Shown here piece by piece: positions 1 through 8,889 of a stretch of DNA of 64,000 bases. Source of the DNA: Pirellulales bacterium (GTDB lineage: Bacteria; Planctomycetota; Planctomycetia; Pirellulales; JANQPP01); assembly GCA_028289405.1 (NCBI GenBank), contig JANQPP010000127.1:1-64000 (forward strand), given 5' to 3'. How positions within the stretch are numbered: position 1 is the stretch's first letter; each line of letters begins with the position of its first letter. Under the pieces are notes generated by a model. It ran no database searches. It had not been told where the DNA came from and saw only the letters and a list, made by a program, of their open reading frames with translations. The position numbers and the translations under genes were made by a program.

Positions 1-966
1 TATGTCGCACCGCAGTCCATCGCCGCCTCCGAGCTGATGTTGGACCAAGAATCATCCGGCAAGACCGCAGGCATCGAGGCGCTATCGGTCCCCACCGACC
101 GCCAAGCACAACCCCGTTCAGCGGAAAGGTCCGAATTCTTCACCGCATCCTCTGAACCGCCGGCAATGGAAATGAACGTCGCGGCGGATGCGTTTTCTTC
201 CTCCCATATGGAGGCGGCTTCGCCGTTGAATCCCGCCCCGCCCTTGTTTTTGGTCGAACTCGAGGTTCACGAGGCAGCCTATCGAGTCGGCGCATTGCCG
301 CGGTTGCTCAAGGAAAAAGTGGCGTCCCCGGCCTCTGACTCGGAACAGACGAGCCAGCTTGGAAGATCAGAAGCGAGTTCGTCGGCCCAAGTTGTCTATT
401 ACCGCTCGACGGTCCCCCTGGACCGGGCTCGCGAACTGTTGAGCCAGGTGTCCGAGGAAGTGGAAACTGTCCATGCGGTGACCATCTTCGAGTTTCCAGG
501 CGGCGCGGATGAATTGCAGACGGCGTCGCCGGGAGACGCATGGTTGGAAAATATCCGAAAAAACAGTCGTGTACCGATGCAAGTCGTGCGTGACGGGGCC
601 GAGCGATCCTTTGCGACTGCCGAAGCAGCAGGTACCCCGGACAATGCCATGGCGGCATCGTCGCGTGAAGCACATGCCGACGTTGGCCCCTCTTTCCCCA
701 CCACGGCCCGCGACGAGGATTCAAGCCAGATCGCCACAAGACTCCGCGTGGAGGAGGATCTGGTCCGTTCGGACGAGACGGCCACCCCAGCCGTTCCGCA
801 AAACGAGCGTCCAGTGACCGCCGATTCGCCGGTCCAATCCGCGACCACGGTTCAGGCAAAGGATGCACTGGTCGCTGGCGTGTCACCGACCACGGTCGTG
901 TTACTTTGGCGTGTGAAACGCGTGGGCGACAACACGCCTGCCCCACCTGCCTCGGCGGCGGATTAG
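1..966 (+). CDS. C-terminal part of an unrecognised protein (5' end outside window)
   Basis: The frame is open from the first base, so the true start lies to the left; the first internal ATG is at 37. The visible 321 residues are rich in Ala, Ser, Glu and Pro with low-complexity stretches, and the chain ends at TAG 964-966. A more ordered part lies around residues 80-170 (numbered from the ATG at 37) and looks like a small alpha/beta domain. I see no membrane segment or catalytic motif and do not recognise a family. The next gene in the same direction is an HtrA-type protease, and in many bacteria such proteases follow anti-sigma or envelope-stress regulators, so a regulator of that kind is possible but unsupported by any motif. 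Confidence 0.55.
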   Translation, partial: YVAPQSIAASELMLDQESSGKTAGIEALSVPTDRQAQPRSAERSEFFTASSEPPAMEMNVAADAFSSSHMEAASPLNPAPPLFLVELEVHEAAYRVGALPRLLKEKVASPASDSEQTSQLGRSEASSSAQVVYYRSTVPLDRARELLSQVSEEVETVHAVTIFEFPGGADELQTASPGDAWLENIRKNSRVPMQVVRDGAERSFATAEAAGTPDNAMAASSREAHADVGPSFPTTARDEDSSQIATRLRVEEDLVRSDETATPAVPQNERPVTADSPVQSATTVQAKDALVAGVSPTTVVLLWRVKRVGDNTPAPPASAAD

Positions 967-1209
967 TAGATTGCTAAGAAACGCCTTCGTGGCCTCTTTC
1001 AATGGAATGATCGATTCGCTGCTCCCGTGGTCTCCTCCGGCTGATTACGGGTGAGGGGTTGTCGTTCGTGCTTTGGACGTACATGCTAATGCGTGTCGCA
1101 TGGACCTCTCACTTCCCTCGCGCCACGGAAGCGGATTCAACGACGAATTCCTCGGACCGTGAGTTCCGGCCACGGTCATCCAATTACGAAACAGACGCTG
1201 GCTCGGATC

Positions 1210-2346
1210 ATGGGCATGCACTCATCACACCGCGAACCGATCCGACAGTCGCTGGGAATTCTCCCTCTGGCGCTGACGGTGATCGCCGTACTGGCCGGCA
1301 TCACGTTGTATCGCAGCTTGACGCGGCGGGTGTTCGTGCGACCCGCCGTGGATCCCCGACCCGTGATGGCGCGAGGCGATTTGGCGGAGGATGAAAAGTC
1401 CACCATCGAATTGTTTCGCCAGGCAGCTCCGTCGGTGGTACATATCACGACGTCGGCTTTGGGCCAATTCAATCTCAATATCCTGGAGATTCCACGGGGC
1501 TCCGGTTCCGGGTTCATCTGGGACAAACAGGGGCACGTCGTCACGAACTTTCACGTCATTCGGGGCGCGGACCGAGCGACCGTCCGCCTTTCGGATGATA
1601 CATCCTGGGATGCGGTTCCGGTCGGCGCGGCTCCCGAACACGATTTGGCCGTGCTTCGCATCAATGCCAATTCGGATAACTTGGTTCCTATTCCCATCGG
1701 CTCCTCGAATGATTTGATCGTGGGACAAAAGGTCTTCGCCATTGGCAATCCGTTCGGCTTGGACCGCACTTTGACGACCGGAGTCATTAGCGGGTTGGGC
1801 CGCAGCATTCGATCGATCGCCGGCACCGACATCAATGATGTCGTGCAGACCGATGCCGCGATCAACCCCGGTAACTCGGGAGGCCCGCTGCTGGATAGCG
1901 CGGCCCGGCTCATAGGCGTCAACACCGCCATTGTTTCCCCTTCCGGCGGATACGCGGGCGTGGGCTTCGCGGTCCCCGTCGATACCGTGAACCGGATCGT
2001 GCCCGATCTGATCACGCATGGCAAGGTTTTGCGGCCGGGTTTGGGCACCATCTTGCTGGACCAGCGCTCCATGCAGGCATCGAAACTGCCCGGTCCCATG
2101 ATCGTGTCGGTCGCTCCCAGCAGCGCCGCCGAGCGTGCCGGTTTGCAGGGCATGCGACAAGGAGCACGCGGCGAGACGATACTGGGCGACATTATTCTGG
2201 CCGTGGACGATCAGCGCGTCACCACGAATGAAGAGTTAATCTCCACGTTAGACAACTACCAAGCCGGTGATGAAGTCGAATTGACTATTCTCCGAGACGG
2301 AAGTGAGCAGAAGATTTCCGTCACTTTGCAATCCTTGAGCCGCTAG
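1210..2346 (+). CDS. Membrane-anchored HtrA/DegP-family serine protease with PDZ domain
   Basis: This is an S1C trypsin-like protease that would degrade or refold damaged envelope proteins. From the ATG at 1210 (378 residues) there is one N-terminal membrane anchor at about residues 14-32, then the protease domain. The catalytic triad is visible: His115 in TNFHVI, Asp145 in EHDLAVL and Ser223 in GNSGGPL. A single PDZ domain fills roughly residues 285-375, as in DegS-like one-PDZ members. An in-frame GTG at 1093 would add 39 residues with no hydrophobic content and no good ribosome site, so I prefer 1210 or the ATG two codons later. The family is certain; the start is not. Confidence 0.9.
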   Translation: MGMHSSHREPIRQSLGILPLALTVIAVLAGITLYRSLTRRVFVRPAVDPRPVMARGDLAEDEKSTIELFRQAAPSVVHITTSALGQFNLNILEIPRGSGSGFIWDKQGHVVTNFHVIRGADRATVRLSDDTSWDAVPVGAAPEHDLAVLRINANSDNLVPIPIGSSNDLIVGQKVFAIGNPFGLDRTLTTGVISGLGRSIRSIAGTDINDVVQTDAAINPGNSGGPLLDSAARLIGVNTAIVSPSGGYAGVGFAVPVDTVNRIVPDLITHGKVLRPGLGTILLDQRSMQASKLPGPMIVSVAPSSAAERAGLQGMRQGARGETILGDIILAVDDQRVTTNEELISTLDNYQAGDEVELTILRDGSEQKISVTLQSLSR

Positions 2347-2615
2347 AGTTTCTCGGCGAAGAGTGCGGCGATGACTTTCGGCAAACAGACGTGACGCTGT
2401 AAGACGCCGATCAACCTTCAGATCGTTTCCGCAGTCAGCGCTTCGACACGCGTTGTGCCCATGATTTGGCCCAGGCAAGTCCACGTGGGCGATTTCCGCC
2501 GAATGATCGGGCTCCCTCTTTCGGTCAACCGCTTGCGAGTGCGACGGCCACGTGATATATGTACACATGAACACCAAATGTAATCGCGTCTCGGGCGGGC
2601 AGAAAGCCGCGACAC

Positions 2616-3299
2616 ATGCCTCTGACATTGGAAAAAGTCGTTCCCTGGGGCCGCTGCTGGGATGAATATCGGCGGATGTTTTCGCTCGATTCGCACGACT
2701 GCCGTGGCCGCGTGCTAGGCTGCGCGGACGGCCCGGCCAGTTTCAACGCGGAGGCCACGGAAAAAGGCTGCCAGGTGGTTTCCTGCGATCCGTTGTATGC
2801 GTTCCGTGCCGAGGAGATTCGCAGGCAAATTGCCGTGACCTCGTCCAATGTGTTGGCGCAAGCTCGGCAACATAGGGCCGATTACGTCTGGGACGTATTT
2901 GCCTCCGTGGAGGAGTTGGGACGGGCGCGGCACGCGGCGATGGACAAGTTCCTCGCCGATTATGACGCGGGCAAACGGGAAGGGCGATACGTGGCGGCGG
3001 AACTGCCAGCGTTTCCGTTCGAAGATAGTTCCTTTGATCTTGTCCTGTGTTCCCACTTTCTGTTTCTGTACGAAGAGCAGCTCGGCTTAGATTTCCACGA
3101 GGCCGCCGTGACCGAGTTGTGCCGGGTCGCGAGGGAAATCCGCATCTTCCCCATCGTCAACATGTCCTCCCGTGAATCTTCTTTTTTGCCGGCGGTGATC
3201 TCCTTGGCGGACGCGCGAGGGATGGTCGCCCGCATTGAAGACGTCGACTACGAGTTTCAACGGGGCGCCCATCAAATGTTACGGATCTTGCCGGCTTGA
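2616..3299 (+). CDS. SAM-dependent methyltransferase-like protein
   Basis: A 227-residue protein resembling class I methyltransferases. A glycine-containing motif I (VLGCADGPASF, about residues 33-43) is followed 15 residues later by SCDPLYAF, the acidic end of strand 2 that would bind the ribose of SAM. The stretch FPFEDSSFDLVLCSHFLFLY (about 129-148) matches the motif IV/V region of this fold. The substrate cannot be read from the sequence. Its TGA overlaps the ATG of the next gene by one base (TGATG), so it is translationally coupled to the DNA glycosylase-like gene, which suggests but does not prove a nucleic-acid substrate. The ribosome site before the ATG is weak. Confidence 0.75.
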   Translation: MPLTLEKVVPWGRCWDEYRRMFSLDSHDCRGRVLGCADGPASFNAEATEKGCQVVSCDPLYAFRAEEIRRQIAVTSSNVLAQARQHRADYVWDVFASVEELGRARHAAMDKFLADYDAGKREGRYVAAELPAFPFEDSSFDLVLCSHFLFLYEEQLGLDFHEAAVTELCRVAREIRIFPIVNMSSRESSFLPAVISLADARGMVARIEDVDYEFQRGAHQMLRILPA

Positions 3300-4009
3300 T
3301 GACTGTTTTTTTGACGCCCCTCGCTCAAGCAGAAGGATCGACTGCCTTGCTCCAGGAAGCGTATCGCCGGCTGTTCGATTTCTATGGTCCCCAGGGCTGG
3401 TGGCCGGGAGAGACCCCCTGGGAAGTCGTCGTGGGTGCGGTGCTCGTGCAAAACACCGCCTGGAAGAACGTGGAGCGGGCTATCGAAAACCTCCGCCGGG
3501 CGGACGCGCTGCCACTATCTAGCATGCAGGAACTGACGCAGGACGAACTGGAAGAGTTCCTGCGTCCTGCCGGCTACTATCGCCAAAAAGCCCGCCGTTT
3601 GCGGGGAATCGTCACGCATATCATGCAGCATCACGCCGGTTCTTTGGAGGCCATGCTGGCCCAGGACGGCGCGGCCTTGCGAGAAGAACTGCTCTTGCTG
3701 CACGGCATCGGACCGGAAACCGCCGATGCCATCGCTCTCTACGCGGCGGAGGTGCCCACGTTCGTGGTGGACACGTACACGCAGCGGGTTGTCAAGCGGC
3801 ATGGCTGGATCGAGCCGGAAGCCGATTACCGTGCAGTGCAGGATTTTTTTGAATCGAGCCTGCCTCACGAGGTTCCGCTCTTCCAGGAATATCATGCGCT
3901 GCTGGTCCAGGTGGGCAAGGATTTTTGCCGCAAGCGGGCCAAATGCGCTGGTTGCCCGCTGGAAGAATTGCTCCCCGCTGGGGGAATGGTCGATCCGGAG
4001 GCATGGTGA
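3299..4009 (+). CDS. HhH-GPD DNA glycosylase-like protein (endonuclease III superfamily)
   Basis: A 236-residue base-excision-repair type protein. The helix-hairpin-helix LLHGIGPETADAIALYA (about 133-149) is followed by the catalytic aspartate in VVDTYTQRV (Asp158). The lysine that makes Nth bifunctional is replaced by Glu140 (GIGPE instead of GVGRK), so a monofunctional glycosylase is more likely, as in the MagIII/AlkA-like branch. The C-terminus keeps Cys210, Cys216 and Cys219 of the iron-sulphur loop, but the fourth position is Leu225, so a normal [4Fe-4S] cluster is doubtful. The start is the ATG that overlaps the preceding stop (TGATG). The lesion recognised is unknown. Confidence 0.85.
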   Translation: MTVFLTPLAQAEGSTALLQEAYRRLFDFYGPQGWWPGETPWEVVVGAVLVQNTAWKNVERAIENLRRADALPLSSMQELTQDELEEFLRPAGYYRQKARRLRGIVTHIMQHHAGSLEAMLAQDGAALREELLLLHGIGPETADAIALYAAEVPTFVVDTYTQRVVKRHGWIEPEADYRAVQDFFESSLPHEVPLFQEYHALLVQVGKDFCRKRAKCAGCPLEELLPAGGMVDPEAW

Positions 4010-4058
4010 TCCAAAGTGTGTTTTCGTTAGTCGGACAAAACGAATCACGGGCGTGAAC

Positions 4059-5147
4059 ATGGCATCCGATCCTCCACCACTTGCGAAAACCATCGGACGG
4101 GGCACATCCAGCGAGCCGCCGAATCGTTTCGAAGCGGTGCGCGTGGAGGCGGATTGGGAACAGCTCGAACGGACGGATGATCTGATCGAGCCCCGCAAGC
4201 TGCCCACGGCCTTCCTGCCCGACCAGACTCGGGGAATCATTCGCGAGAACGACAGCCCCGACATTCCCTTTCGCTACGGCATCAATGTGTATCGAGGCTG
4301 CGAACATGGCTGCGCGTATTGCTACGCGCGTCCCTACCACGAATATCTGGGGATGAACGCCGGACTCGACTTCGAAACGAAAATCGTCGTGAAGTACGAC
4401 GCCCCCGAACTGCTGCGGGCCGAGCTATGTCGGCCCTCTTGGCGGGGGGAATTGATCGCCATGTCGGGCGTGACCGACTGTTATCAGCCAGCCGAGCGGA
4501 GGTTCCGTCTCACGCGGGGCTGCCTGCTGGTTTGTGAAGAGGCTGGCCAAGCGCTGGGCATGATCACCAAGAACGCGCTCATCCGCCGGGACTTGGATGT
4601 CTTGTCCCGCATGGCGGCACGGCGGCTAGTACACGTCTTCCTCAGCATTACCACACTGGACGCGGAACTCGCGCGGGTCATGGAACCTCGCACCTCCGCT
4701 CCGCAAGCTCGCCTAAGAACCATCTCCGCGCTACGCGAGGCGGGAGTACCAGTGGGCATCATGGTCGCGCCGCTGATTCCCGGATTGAACGACCATCACA
4801 TGGCGGACGTGATGCGGGCGGCGGCGGACGCGGGCGCACTCTCCGCCGGCTTTACGCTCTTGCGGCTGCCCTACGCCGTACGGCCGATCTTCGAAGCCTG
4901 GTTGAAGGAACACCGCCCCCTGCAGGCCGAACGAGTGTTGGCGCGGATTCGAGACACGCGCGGCGGCCAGTTGAACGATGCCCGCTTCGGCAAGCGGATG
5001 CGGGGCGAAGGGCTGTACGCCCAGCAGATCGCGGCCACGTGCGCGGTCTTTCGCCGGCAATTCGGTTTGGAGGGTCCGCTGCCGCCGCTCAACCTGGACG
5101 AATTCCGCCCACCGCGTGACGCCGCCGGCCAGGGAACCTTGTTTTGA
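4059..5147 (+). CDS. Radical SAM protein of the PA0069/SplB-like family
   Basis: A 362-residue radical SAM enzyme of the group often labelled 'DNA repair photolyase' or PA0069 family. The CxxxCxxC cluster motif is CEHGCAYC (Cys81, Cys85, Cys88), followed by YARPYHEYLG, typical of this family. The rest matches a TIM-barrel-like core (SGVTDCYQP, VFLSITTLD, MVAPLIPGLND). The chosen start is the ATG at 4059; the frame extends further upstream, but only over the glycosylase gene. It lies 49 bases after that gene and probably belongs to the same operon, so the three genes may form a nucleic-acid repair or modification set. No substrate has been established for this family that I know of. Confidence 0.88.
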   Translation: MASDPPPLAKTIGRGTSSEPPNRFEAVRVEADWEQLERTDDLIEPRKLPTAFLPDQTRGIIRENDSPDIPFRYGINVYRGCEHGCAYCYARPYHEYLGMNAGLDFETKIVVKYDAPELLRAELCRPSWRGELIAMSGVTDCYQPAERRFRLTRGCLLVCEEAGQALGMITKNALIRRDLDVLSRMAARRLVHVFLSITTLDAELARVMEPRTSAPQARLRTISALREAGVPVGIMVAPLIPGLNDHHMADVMRAAADAGALSAGFTLLRLPYAVRPIFEAWLKEHRPLQAERVLARIRDTRGGQLNDARFGKRMRGEGLYAQQIAATCAVFRRQFGLEGPLPPLNLDEFRPPRDAAGQGTLF

Positions 5148-5191
5148 ATTCGTGTGTCTTGTGAGTATGCACCTTGCCTGGAGACGTCCCC

Positions 5192-5452
5192 ATGCGCTGG
5201 TTTGATCGGCTCGACAAGAAACTCCAAAAGAAGATTGAACACGAGTTCGACGAGGCGGGCATGGGATACTGGATCGTCAAGGTCCGCCTGCGGAACAGCG
5301 ACGTTTACCGCAATGTCATATTGGCTCACGGAATGTTAGGCGGCGTGACAATGTACGGTAAACGTTTCTTTCGACTCCGGGACGTGGTGGAAGTATGGAA
5401 TGTCGGTGCGGAAGGAAGGAGCCAAAGCGAAGATCCCATCAAGGTCGAGTGA
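5192..5452 (+). CDS. 86-residue hypothetical protein, first copy of a tandem pair
   Basis: A small charged protein (FDRLDKKLQKKIEHEFDEAG at the N-terminus, then a strand-rich core VGAEGRSQ near the end) that I do not recognise. It is about 73 percent identical to the next gene by my own residue count, and both copies are exactly 86 residues. The start at 5192 is chosen because it aligns with the start of the second copy; an ATG six codons upstream is also in frame. It follows the radical SAM gene by 44 bases. There is no signal peptide or membrane segment, so it is probably cytoplasmic. Confidence 0.65.
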   Translation: MRWFDRLDKKLQKKIEHEFDEAGMGYWIVKVRLRNSDVYRNVILAHGMLGGVTMYGKRFFRLRDVVEVWNVGAEGRSQSEDPIKVE

Positions 5453-5519
5453 ACATCGCGGTTTCACGGAGGTTTACTACGAAGCCGAAGTCTCGCGAAG
5501 AAGACAATACGGAGCCGAC

Positions 5520-5780
5520 ATGTGCTTTTTCGACCGGCTGGACAAAAACCTCGAAAAGAAGCTAAGAGAAGAATTCGACGAGGCGGGTATGGGATACTGG
5601 ATCGTCAAGGTCCGCCTGCGGAACGGCGACATTTGGCGAAATGTCATATTGGCTACCGGCTATTTGTGGGGTTTCCGCCACAACGCTAACGGTTTTTTTC
5701 GCCTTCGAGACGTCGTCGACGTTTGGAATGTCGGAGCGGAAGGACGGAGCCAGTACATCGATCCCATCAAGGTCGAGTGA
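5520..5780 (+). CDS. 86-residue hypothetical protein, second copy of a tandem pair
   Basis: Paralogue of the preceding small gene, separated from it by 67 bases. Both ends are nearly invariant between the copies (FDRLDK at the start, SQ..DPIKVE at the end) and a central block GMGYWIVKVRLRN is identical. Most substitutions fall in residues 46-58, where copy one has HGMLGGVTMYGKR and copy two TGYLWGFRHNANG. That pattern suggests a conserved fold with one fast-changing surface loop. Function unknown. The start at 5520 is set by alignment with copy one. Confidence 0.65.
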   Translation: MCFFDRLDKNLEKKLREEFDEAGMGYWIVKVRLRNGDIWRNVILATGYLWGFRHNANGFFRLRDVVDVWNVGAEGRSQYIDPIKVE

Positions 5781-5866
5781 TGGCGCGCCTTGAGATGGAA
5801 CAAGTTGACTAAGGTGTCATTCCTCCGCGCACCAAAGAAAAGAAAGCCGCTCGGAGCAAATACTAC

Positions 5867-6778
5867 TCATTGCAGCGTTTCACCGCCGTCGATGGTGGCC
5901 ATGGCTTGGAACAGGCGCAGTTCCACAGCGTCGGAAATGAACTGCACGGAACCGTCGGCGAAGACCGTGTTCACGCCGCCCGGATGGAAGCTGTTGGCCT
6001 TCCAGGGATTGGACTGGTTGCTGTTGGGCGTCCAGTCGAGATAGACCGCCGTGTGCAAATTCATGCCCCGGCTCGATTCGTCGGGCGAGTCATGATTGAT
6101 CGACTTCCGCCCCCAGACCTCGCACACGGCCATGGTGTTGCTCAGCCCGTCACCGACGTCGCTGATGTGCGTATCGGAATCGTTAAAGAACATGCCGTCG
6201 TGATAGTTACAGTGCGAATACTGGAGGATGCGTCCCGGGTGGGGCTCGCCGGAGCCCTCCACTGAACCGGCCACGGCATAACGGTGGCAGATGCGGGCCT
6301 TGTTCAGCGGCGTGCCCCAGTCCGTGGTCAGGCCACGGTAAGGGTCGCTGGGACAGAGGAAGAAATCGAAGCTGGCCTGCATCACCTGGCGATTATTTTC
6401 CGATTGCCACTGCGGTCGGATTTCAAAATCGAGCAAGTCGTACGACGCCTGCTGTTCGATGAAAGGGAAGATGAGGTTGTTCCAAATCCCGATGGCGCCG
6501 TCCCAATAGCAGTGCGCACCACGCCCGCCGGTCGCGTCGATGCCGTGGATTTCCCCGGGTGGGAAGACCTTGTGCGTTCCATGGTAAGACTGCATGGCCA
6601 GCATGATCTGCTTAAAATCGTTGGAGCATTGGAACCGCCGCGCGCTTTCCCGTGCCGCCTGCACCGCTGGCAAGAGCAGCGCCACCAACACGCCGATAAT
6701 CGCGATCACGACCAACAGTTCCACGAGCGTGAATCCATGTGGGCGAGAAATATGACGGCAAAGCGGAGAGCGGCGCAT
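5867..6778 (-). CDS. DUF1559 prepilin-like protein
   Basis: A 303-residue member of the large planctomycete DUF1559 (SBP_bac_10) family. It has a type IV prepilin N-terminus: a short basic leader, the cleavage/methylation motif GFTLVELL, and the hydrophobic helix VVIAIIGVLVALLLPAVQAA, followed by ARESARRFQCSNDFKQI, typical of the family. The C-terminus carries the conserved FHPGGVN..FADGSVQFI block. The proteins are predicted to be pseudopilin-like and exported; their role is unknown. The start is the ATG at 6778; a GTG at 6826 is also in frame and would abut the upstream lipoprotein stop. It forms a probable operon with that lipoprotein. Confidence 0.93.
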   Translation of the reverse strand: MRRSPLCRHISRPHGFTLVELLVVIAIIGVLVALLLPAVQAARESARRFQCSNDFKQIMLAMQSYHGTHKVFPPGEIHGIDATGGRGAHCYWDGAIGIWNNLIFPFIEQQASYDLLDFEIRPQWQSENNRQVMQASFDFFLCPSDPYRGLTTDWGTPLNKARICHRYAVAGSVEGSGEPHPGRILQYSHCNYHDGMFFNDSDTHISDVGDGLSNTMAVCEVWGRKSINHDSPDESSRGMNLHTAVYLDWTPNSNQSNPWKANSFHPGGVNTVFADGSVQFISDAVELRLFQAMATIDGGETLQ

Positions 6779-6826
6779 TTCAGAACCTCTTCTCGTGGCA
6801 TGTGATGGGGAGTGGTAGTTGGTCAC

Positions 6827-7276
6827 TTATTCTCCCGGACCATCCAGCGCGAAGTCAAATTCATTTTCTTCCCCGGCCTTCACTTCGACCTCTAGTTCCG
6901 ACGTCGTTTCTTTCGTGTAGCGGGGATGCACCAGCGTACGGGGAGGCGTATTCGTCACGGGATCATATTCCACGTCCGCCACGATGCGGACCAAGTGGTG
7001 CCCGACTAAAGCTCCTTCTTCCTTCGCGGTCGTGATGTAATAGCGCCCTCCCTTGCCAATCGTGCCGTATCCCATGGGCCCCTTGGTGCCTTGAATCTTG
7101 TCTGGCACGAAGGCGATCGAACCCATCTCCAAAGGTTCGCCATCCACAGTGACGATCCCTGATGCGGGAGCCAGTGGAGGCAGCTTGGATTGCTTGGAGC
7201 AGCCAACCAACGCGGCCACCGACAACAATAAGAGGCAGGACTTCAACATGACGTGGGAATGTTCAGGAATGTTCAT
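6827..7276 (-). CDS. Small predicted lipoprotein, carboxypeptidase-regulatory-like
   Basis: A 149-residue protein with a lipoprotein signal: hydrophobic LKSCLLLLSVAALVGC ending in the lipobox LVGC. The mature part has the pattern SGIVTVDGEPLEMGSIAFVP, a beta-sandwich start seen in many planctomycete 'carboxypeptidase regulatory-like' lipoproteins that sit next to DUF1559 genes, as here. ATG codons at 7276 and 7249 are both possible; the shorter gives a more usual signal length. It is probably anchored to a membrane facing the periplasm and co-transcribed with the DUF1559 gene. Function unknown. Confidence 0.8.
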   Translation of the reverse strand: MNIPEHSHVMLKSCLLLLSVAALVGCSKQSKLPPLAPASGIVTVDGEPLEMGSIAFVPDKIQGTKGPMGYGTIGKGGRYYITTAKEEGALVGHHLVRIVADVEYDPVTNTPPRTLVHPRYTKETTSELEVEVKAGEENEFDFALDGPGE

Positions 7277-7386
7277 GGGGAGGTAGGGTCAAGTGGGAGG
7301 GAAGGAACAACAAAACGTCATCCTCTCTCAAACAGCCGGGCGACGTCAAGCATGCACGTGAAAGGAAGACCGATCGCTTAAAGATT

Positions 7387-8637
7387 TTATGTCGAAAGTT
7401 GTGAAGACGCGTCGGGAATTTCCTCGTCTTCTTCAGCATGGGACTGCGGACTACAGCACCAGGCGAGCCGCCCCAGGAGTCGGAAATAGATGAAGAAAAA
7501 AGTAATCGCGGCCAGCGGAATCACGGCAACCGTCCAAATTCGCCAGACGATTTCATGGTCGGGCAGGAACAAGCCGCCGGCCATGGCGGCGAGCATCACA
7601 AGCAATACGAGCGTCGAAGTGGAATAGAAGGCAAACCAGCTCGCCGGTTCATCCATGACACTCGACCAAACCTCGACCGAAATCGGCATCAGCGGGCTGG
7701 CCGCTTCCAACATGGATAGCAGGATGATGGGGAAGACGAGAACCGTGGCGGAAACTGTCAGCACAAGCTGCCAGCGCCAGTCGTCTAAAAATCCGGTGCC
7801 TTGAAACACCACGGCTCCGGTTAGACCGGCCAAGCCCAGGGCATTGGTCACGAAGAACGACTCGGCCACACCGTCAAACAAGTTCGCGTCGGGCCAGTCT
7901 TCGACACCATGGCAGCCGACCGCTGTATCTTGCAGGATTGTCAAGCCGTAGAGCATGGTCAAGAAACTCGCGGCCATCATTAACAGCACGGCAAAGAGCG
8001 TGGCAAACAGCGCCGCGGTCCAGGTGTCGATTCCAGCCTGATTCCCCAAGGCGGCGGCGGATTCTCCCAAAAATGAACCGGTGGCGAAGAGGATCACCAG
8101 CACGAGCCAGCGGAGTGCCACGCCACGCTGCCAAGGGAAGGTAAACGTGCCCACGAGAAACGGGTGCTGCGGAACCTCGGGCCGGTCCCGAGGCATGAAC
8201 GTTCGGCCCGCGAAGGCTTCGCCGTCCTTGCGGCGAGACGTGAGGTCCGCGCCCAGATCCTCCTCGGCGAGCGCGGGGGCTGATGGCTCCTCTTCGATGC
8301 TGTCCCCTTCGGAATAGACGACTCCGCAGCGGGGACACGTATGGAGCGGATCATCGGGATCAACAGCACGTTCTGATGGAGTGCCGCATTGCGGGCAGAC
8401 CACCGGTTTGGAAAACGCTGGATGCCGTGGCGGTTGGTCGCGAGGAGGCGAAGATGGAGCGGGTGGCTCCAATTCCAAATCCAGCTCGCCATCATCGTCG
8501 CCGTCGGGGAGGGGAACCCGGACCGTCATCCCGCATTTGGGGCAGGAAGACATGGTTCCCGATTTTCCCCGCGCGGCCGTCAAGGACGCCTGACAGCCAG
8601 GACAAGAAAATTGGATTTTTTCGGTCGAGGAATGCAC
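7387..8637 (-). CDS. Zinc-ribbon protein with a multi-pass membrane domain
   Basis: About 416 residues if translation begins at the GTG at 8637. The N-terminus has a zinc-ribbon pair (FSCPGC ... SSCPKCGMTVRVPLP) of the kind common in planctomycete membrane proteins, then a Pro/Glu/Asp-rich linker, a second ribbon (VVCPQCG ... HTCPRCGVVYSEGD), and then about six membrane helices in the C-terminal half. The C-terminus is acidic and presumably cytoplasmic. The frame stays open up to a TTG at 8901, but that extension has no membrane or zinc features, so the start remains uncertain. Function unknown; it resembles DUF-type 'zinc ribbon plus YIP-like' proteins. Confidence 0.72.
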   Translation of the reverse strand: MHSSTEKIQFSCPGCQASLTAARGKSGTMSSCPKCGMTVRVPLPDGDDDGELDLELEPPAPSSPPRDQPPRHPAFSKPVVCPQCGTPSERAVDPDDPLHTCPRCGVVYSEGDSIEEEPSAPALAEEDLGADLTSRRKDGEAFAGRTFMPRDRPEVPQHPFLVGTFTFPWQRGVALRWLVLVILFATGSFLGESAAALGNQAGIDTWTAALFATLFAVLLMMAASFLTMLYGLTILQDTAVGCHGVEDWPDANLFDGVAESFFVTNALGLAGLTGAVVFQGTGFLDDWRWQLVLTVSATVLVFPIILLSMLEAASPLMPISVEVWSSVMDEPASWFAFYSTSTLVLLVMLAAMAGGLFLPDHEIVWRIWTVAVIPLAAITFFFIYFRLLGRLAWCCSPQSHAEEDEEIPDASSQLST

Positions 8638-8889
8638 GGCTCGTTGGAATGAAATGCTGTTCCGGATGGACCGTGACTTCGGCGGGCACGGCGCATGGCA
8701 TGAATTATATCGAGTAATTCCCGCGAGCGGGCCAAATATCGATAGGAATCGTGGAGAAACCGATAGGTTGGCCAACCCGGCATGCGGGCATTTGTATCGC
8801 CGATTACGGGCGAGTAAAATCAATCCTTCGATGGATTTTCCAAACGGGACGTCCAGGCCACCCGGCGGCACGCAAAGGGAAGATAGACC

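Larger units (their letters stand above)
5192..5780 (+). repeat. Tandem gene duplication, repeat offset 328 bases
   Basis: Two coding units of equal length lie head to tail with start-to-start distance 328. Long stretches of the DNA are almost unchanged; for example the segments starting near 5248 and 5576 differ at only one base over about 50. Synonymous change is low, so the duplication looks recent or is kept uniform by gene conversion. Confidence 0.85.

Noticed and set aside
1225-2160. 311-codon open frame on the minus strand
   Set aside because: It is fully antisense to the HtrA-type protease, with Arg/His-rich low-complexity translation and no ribosome site.
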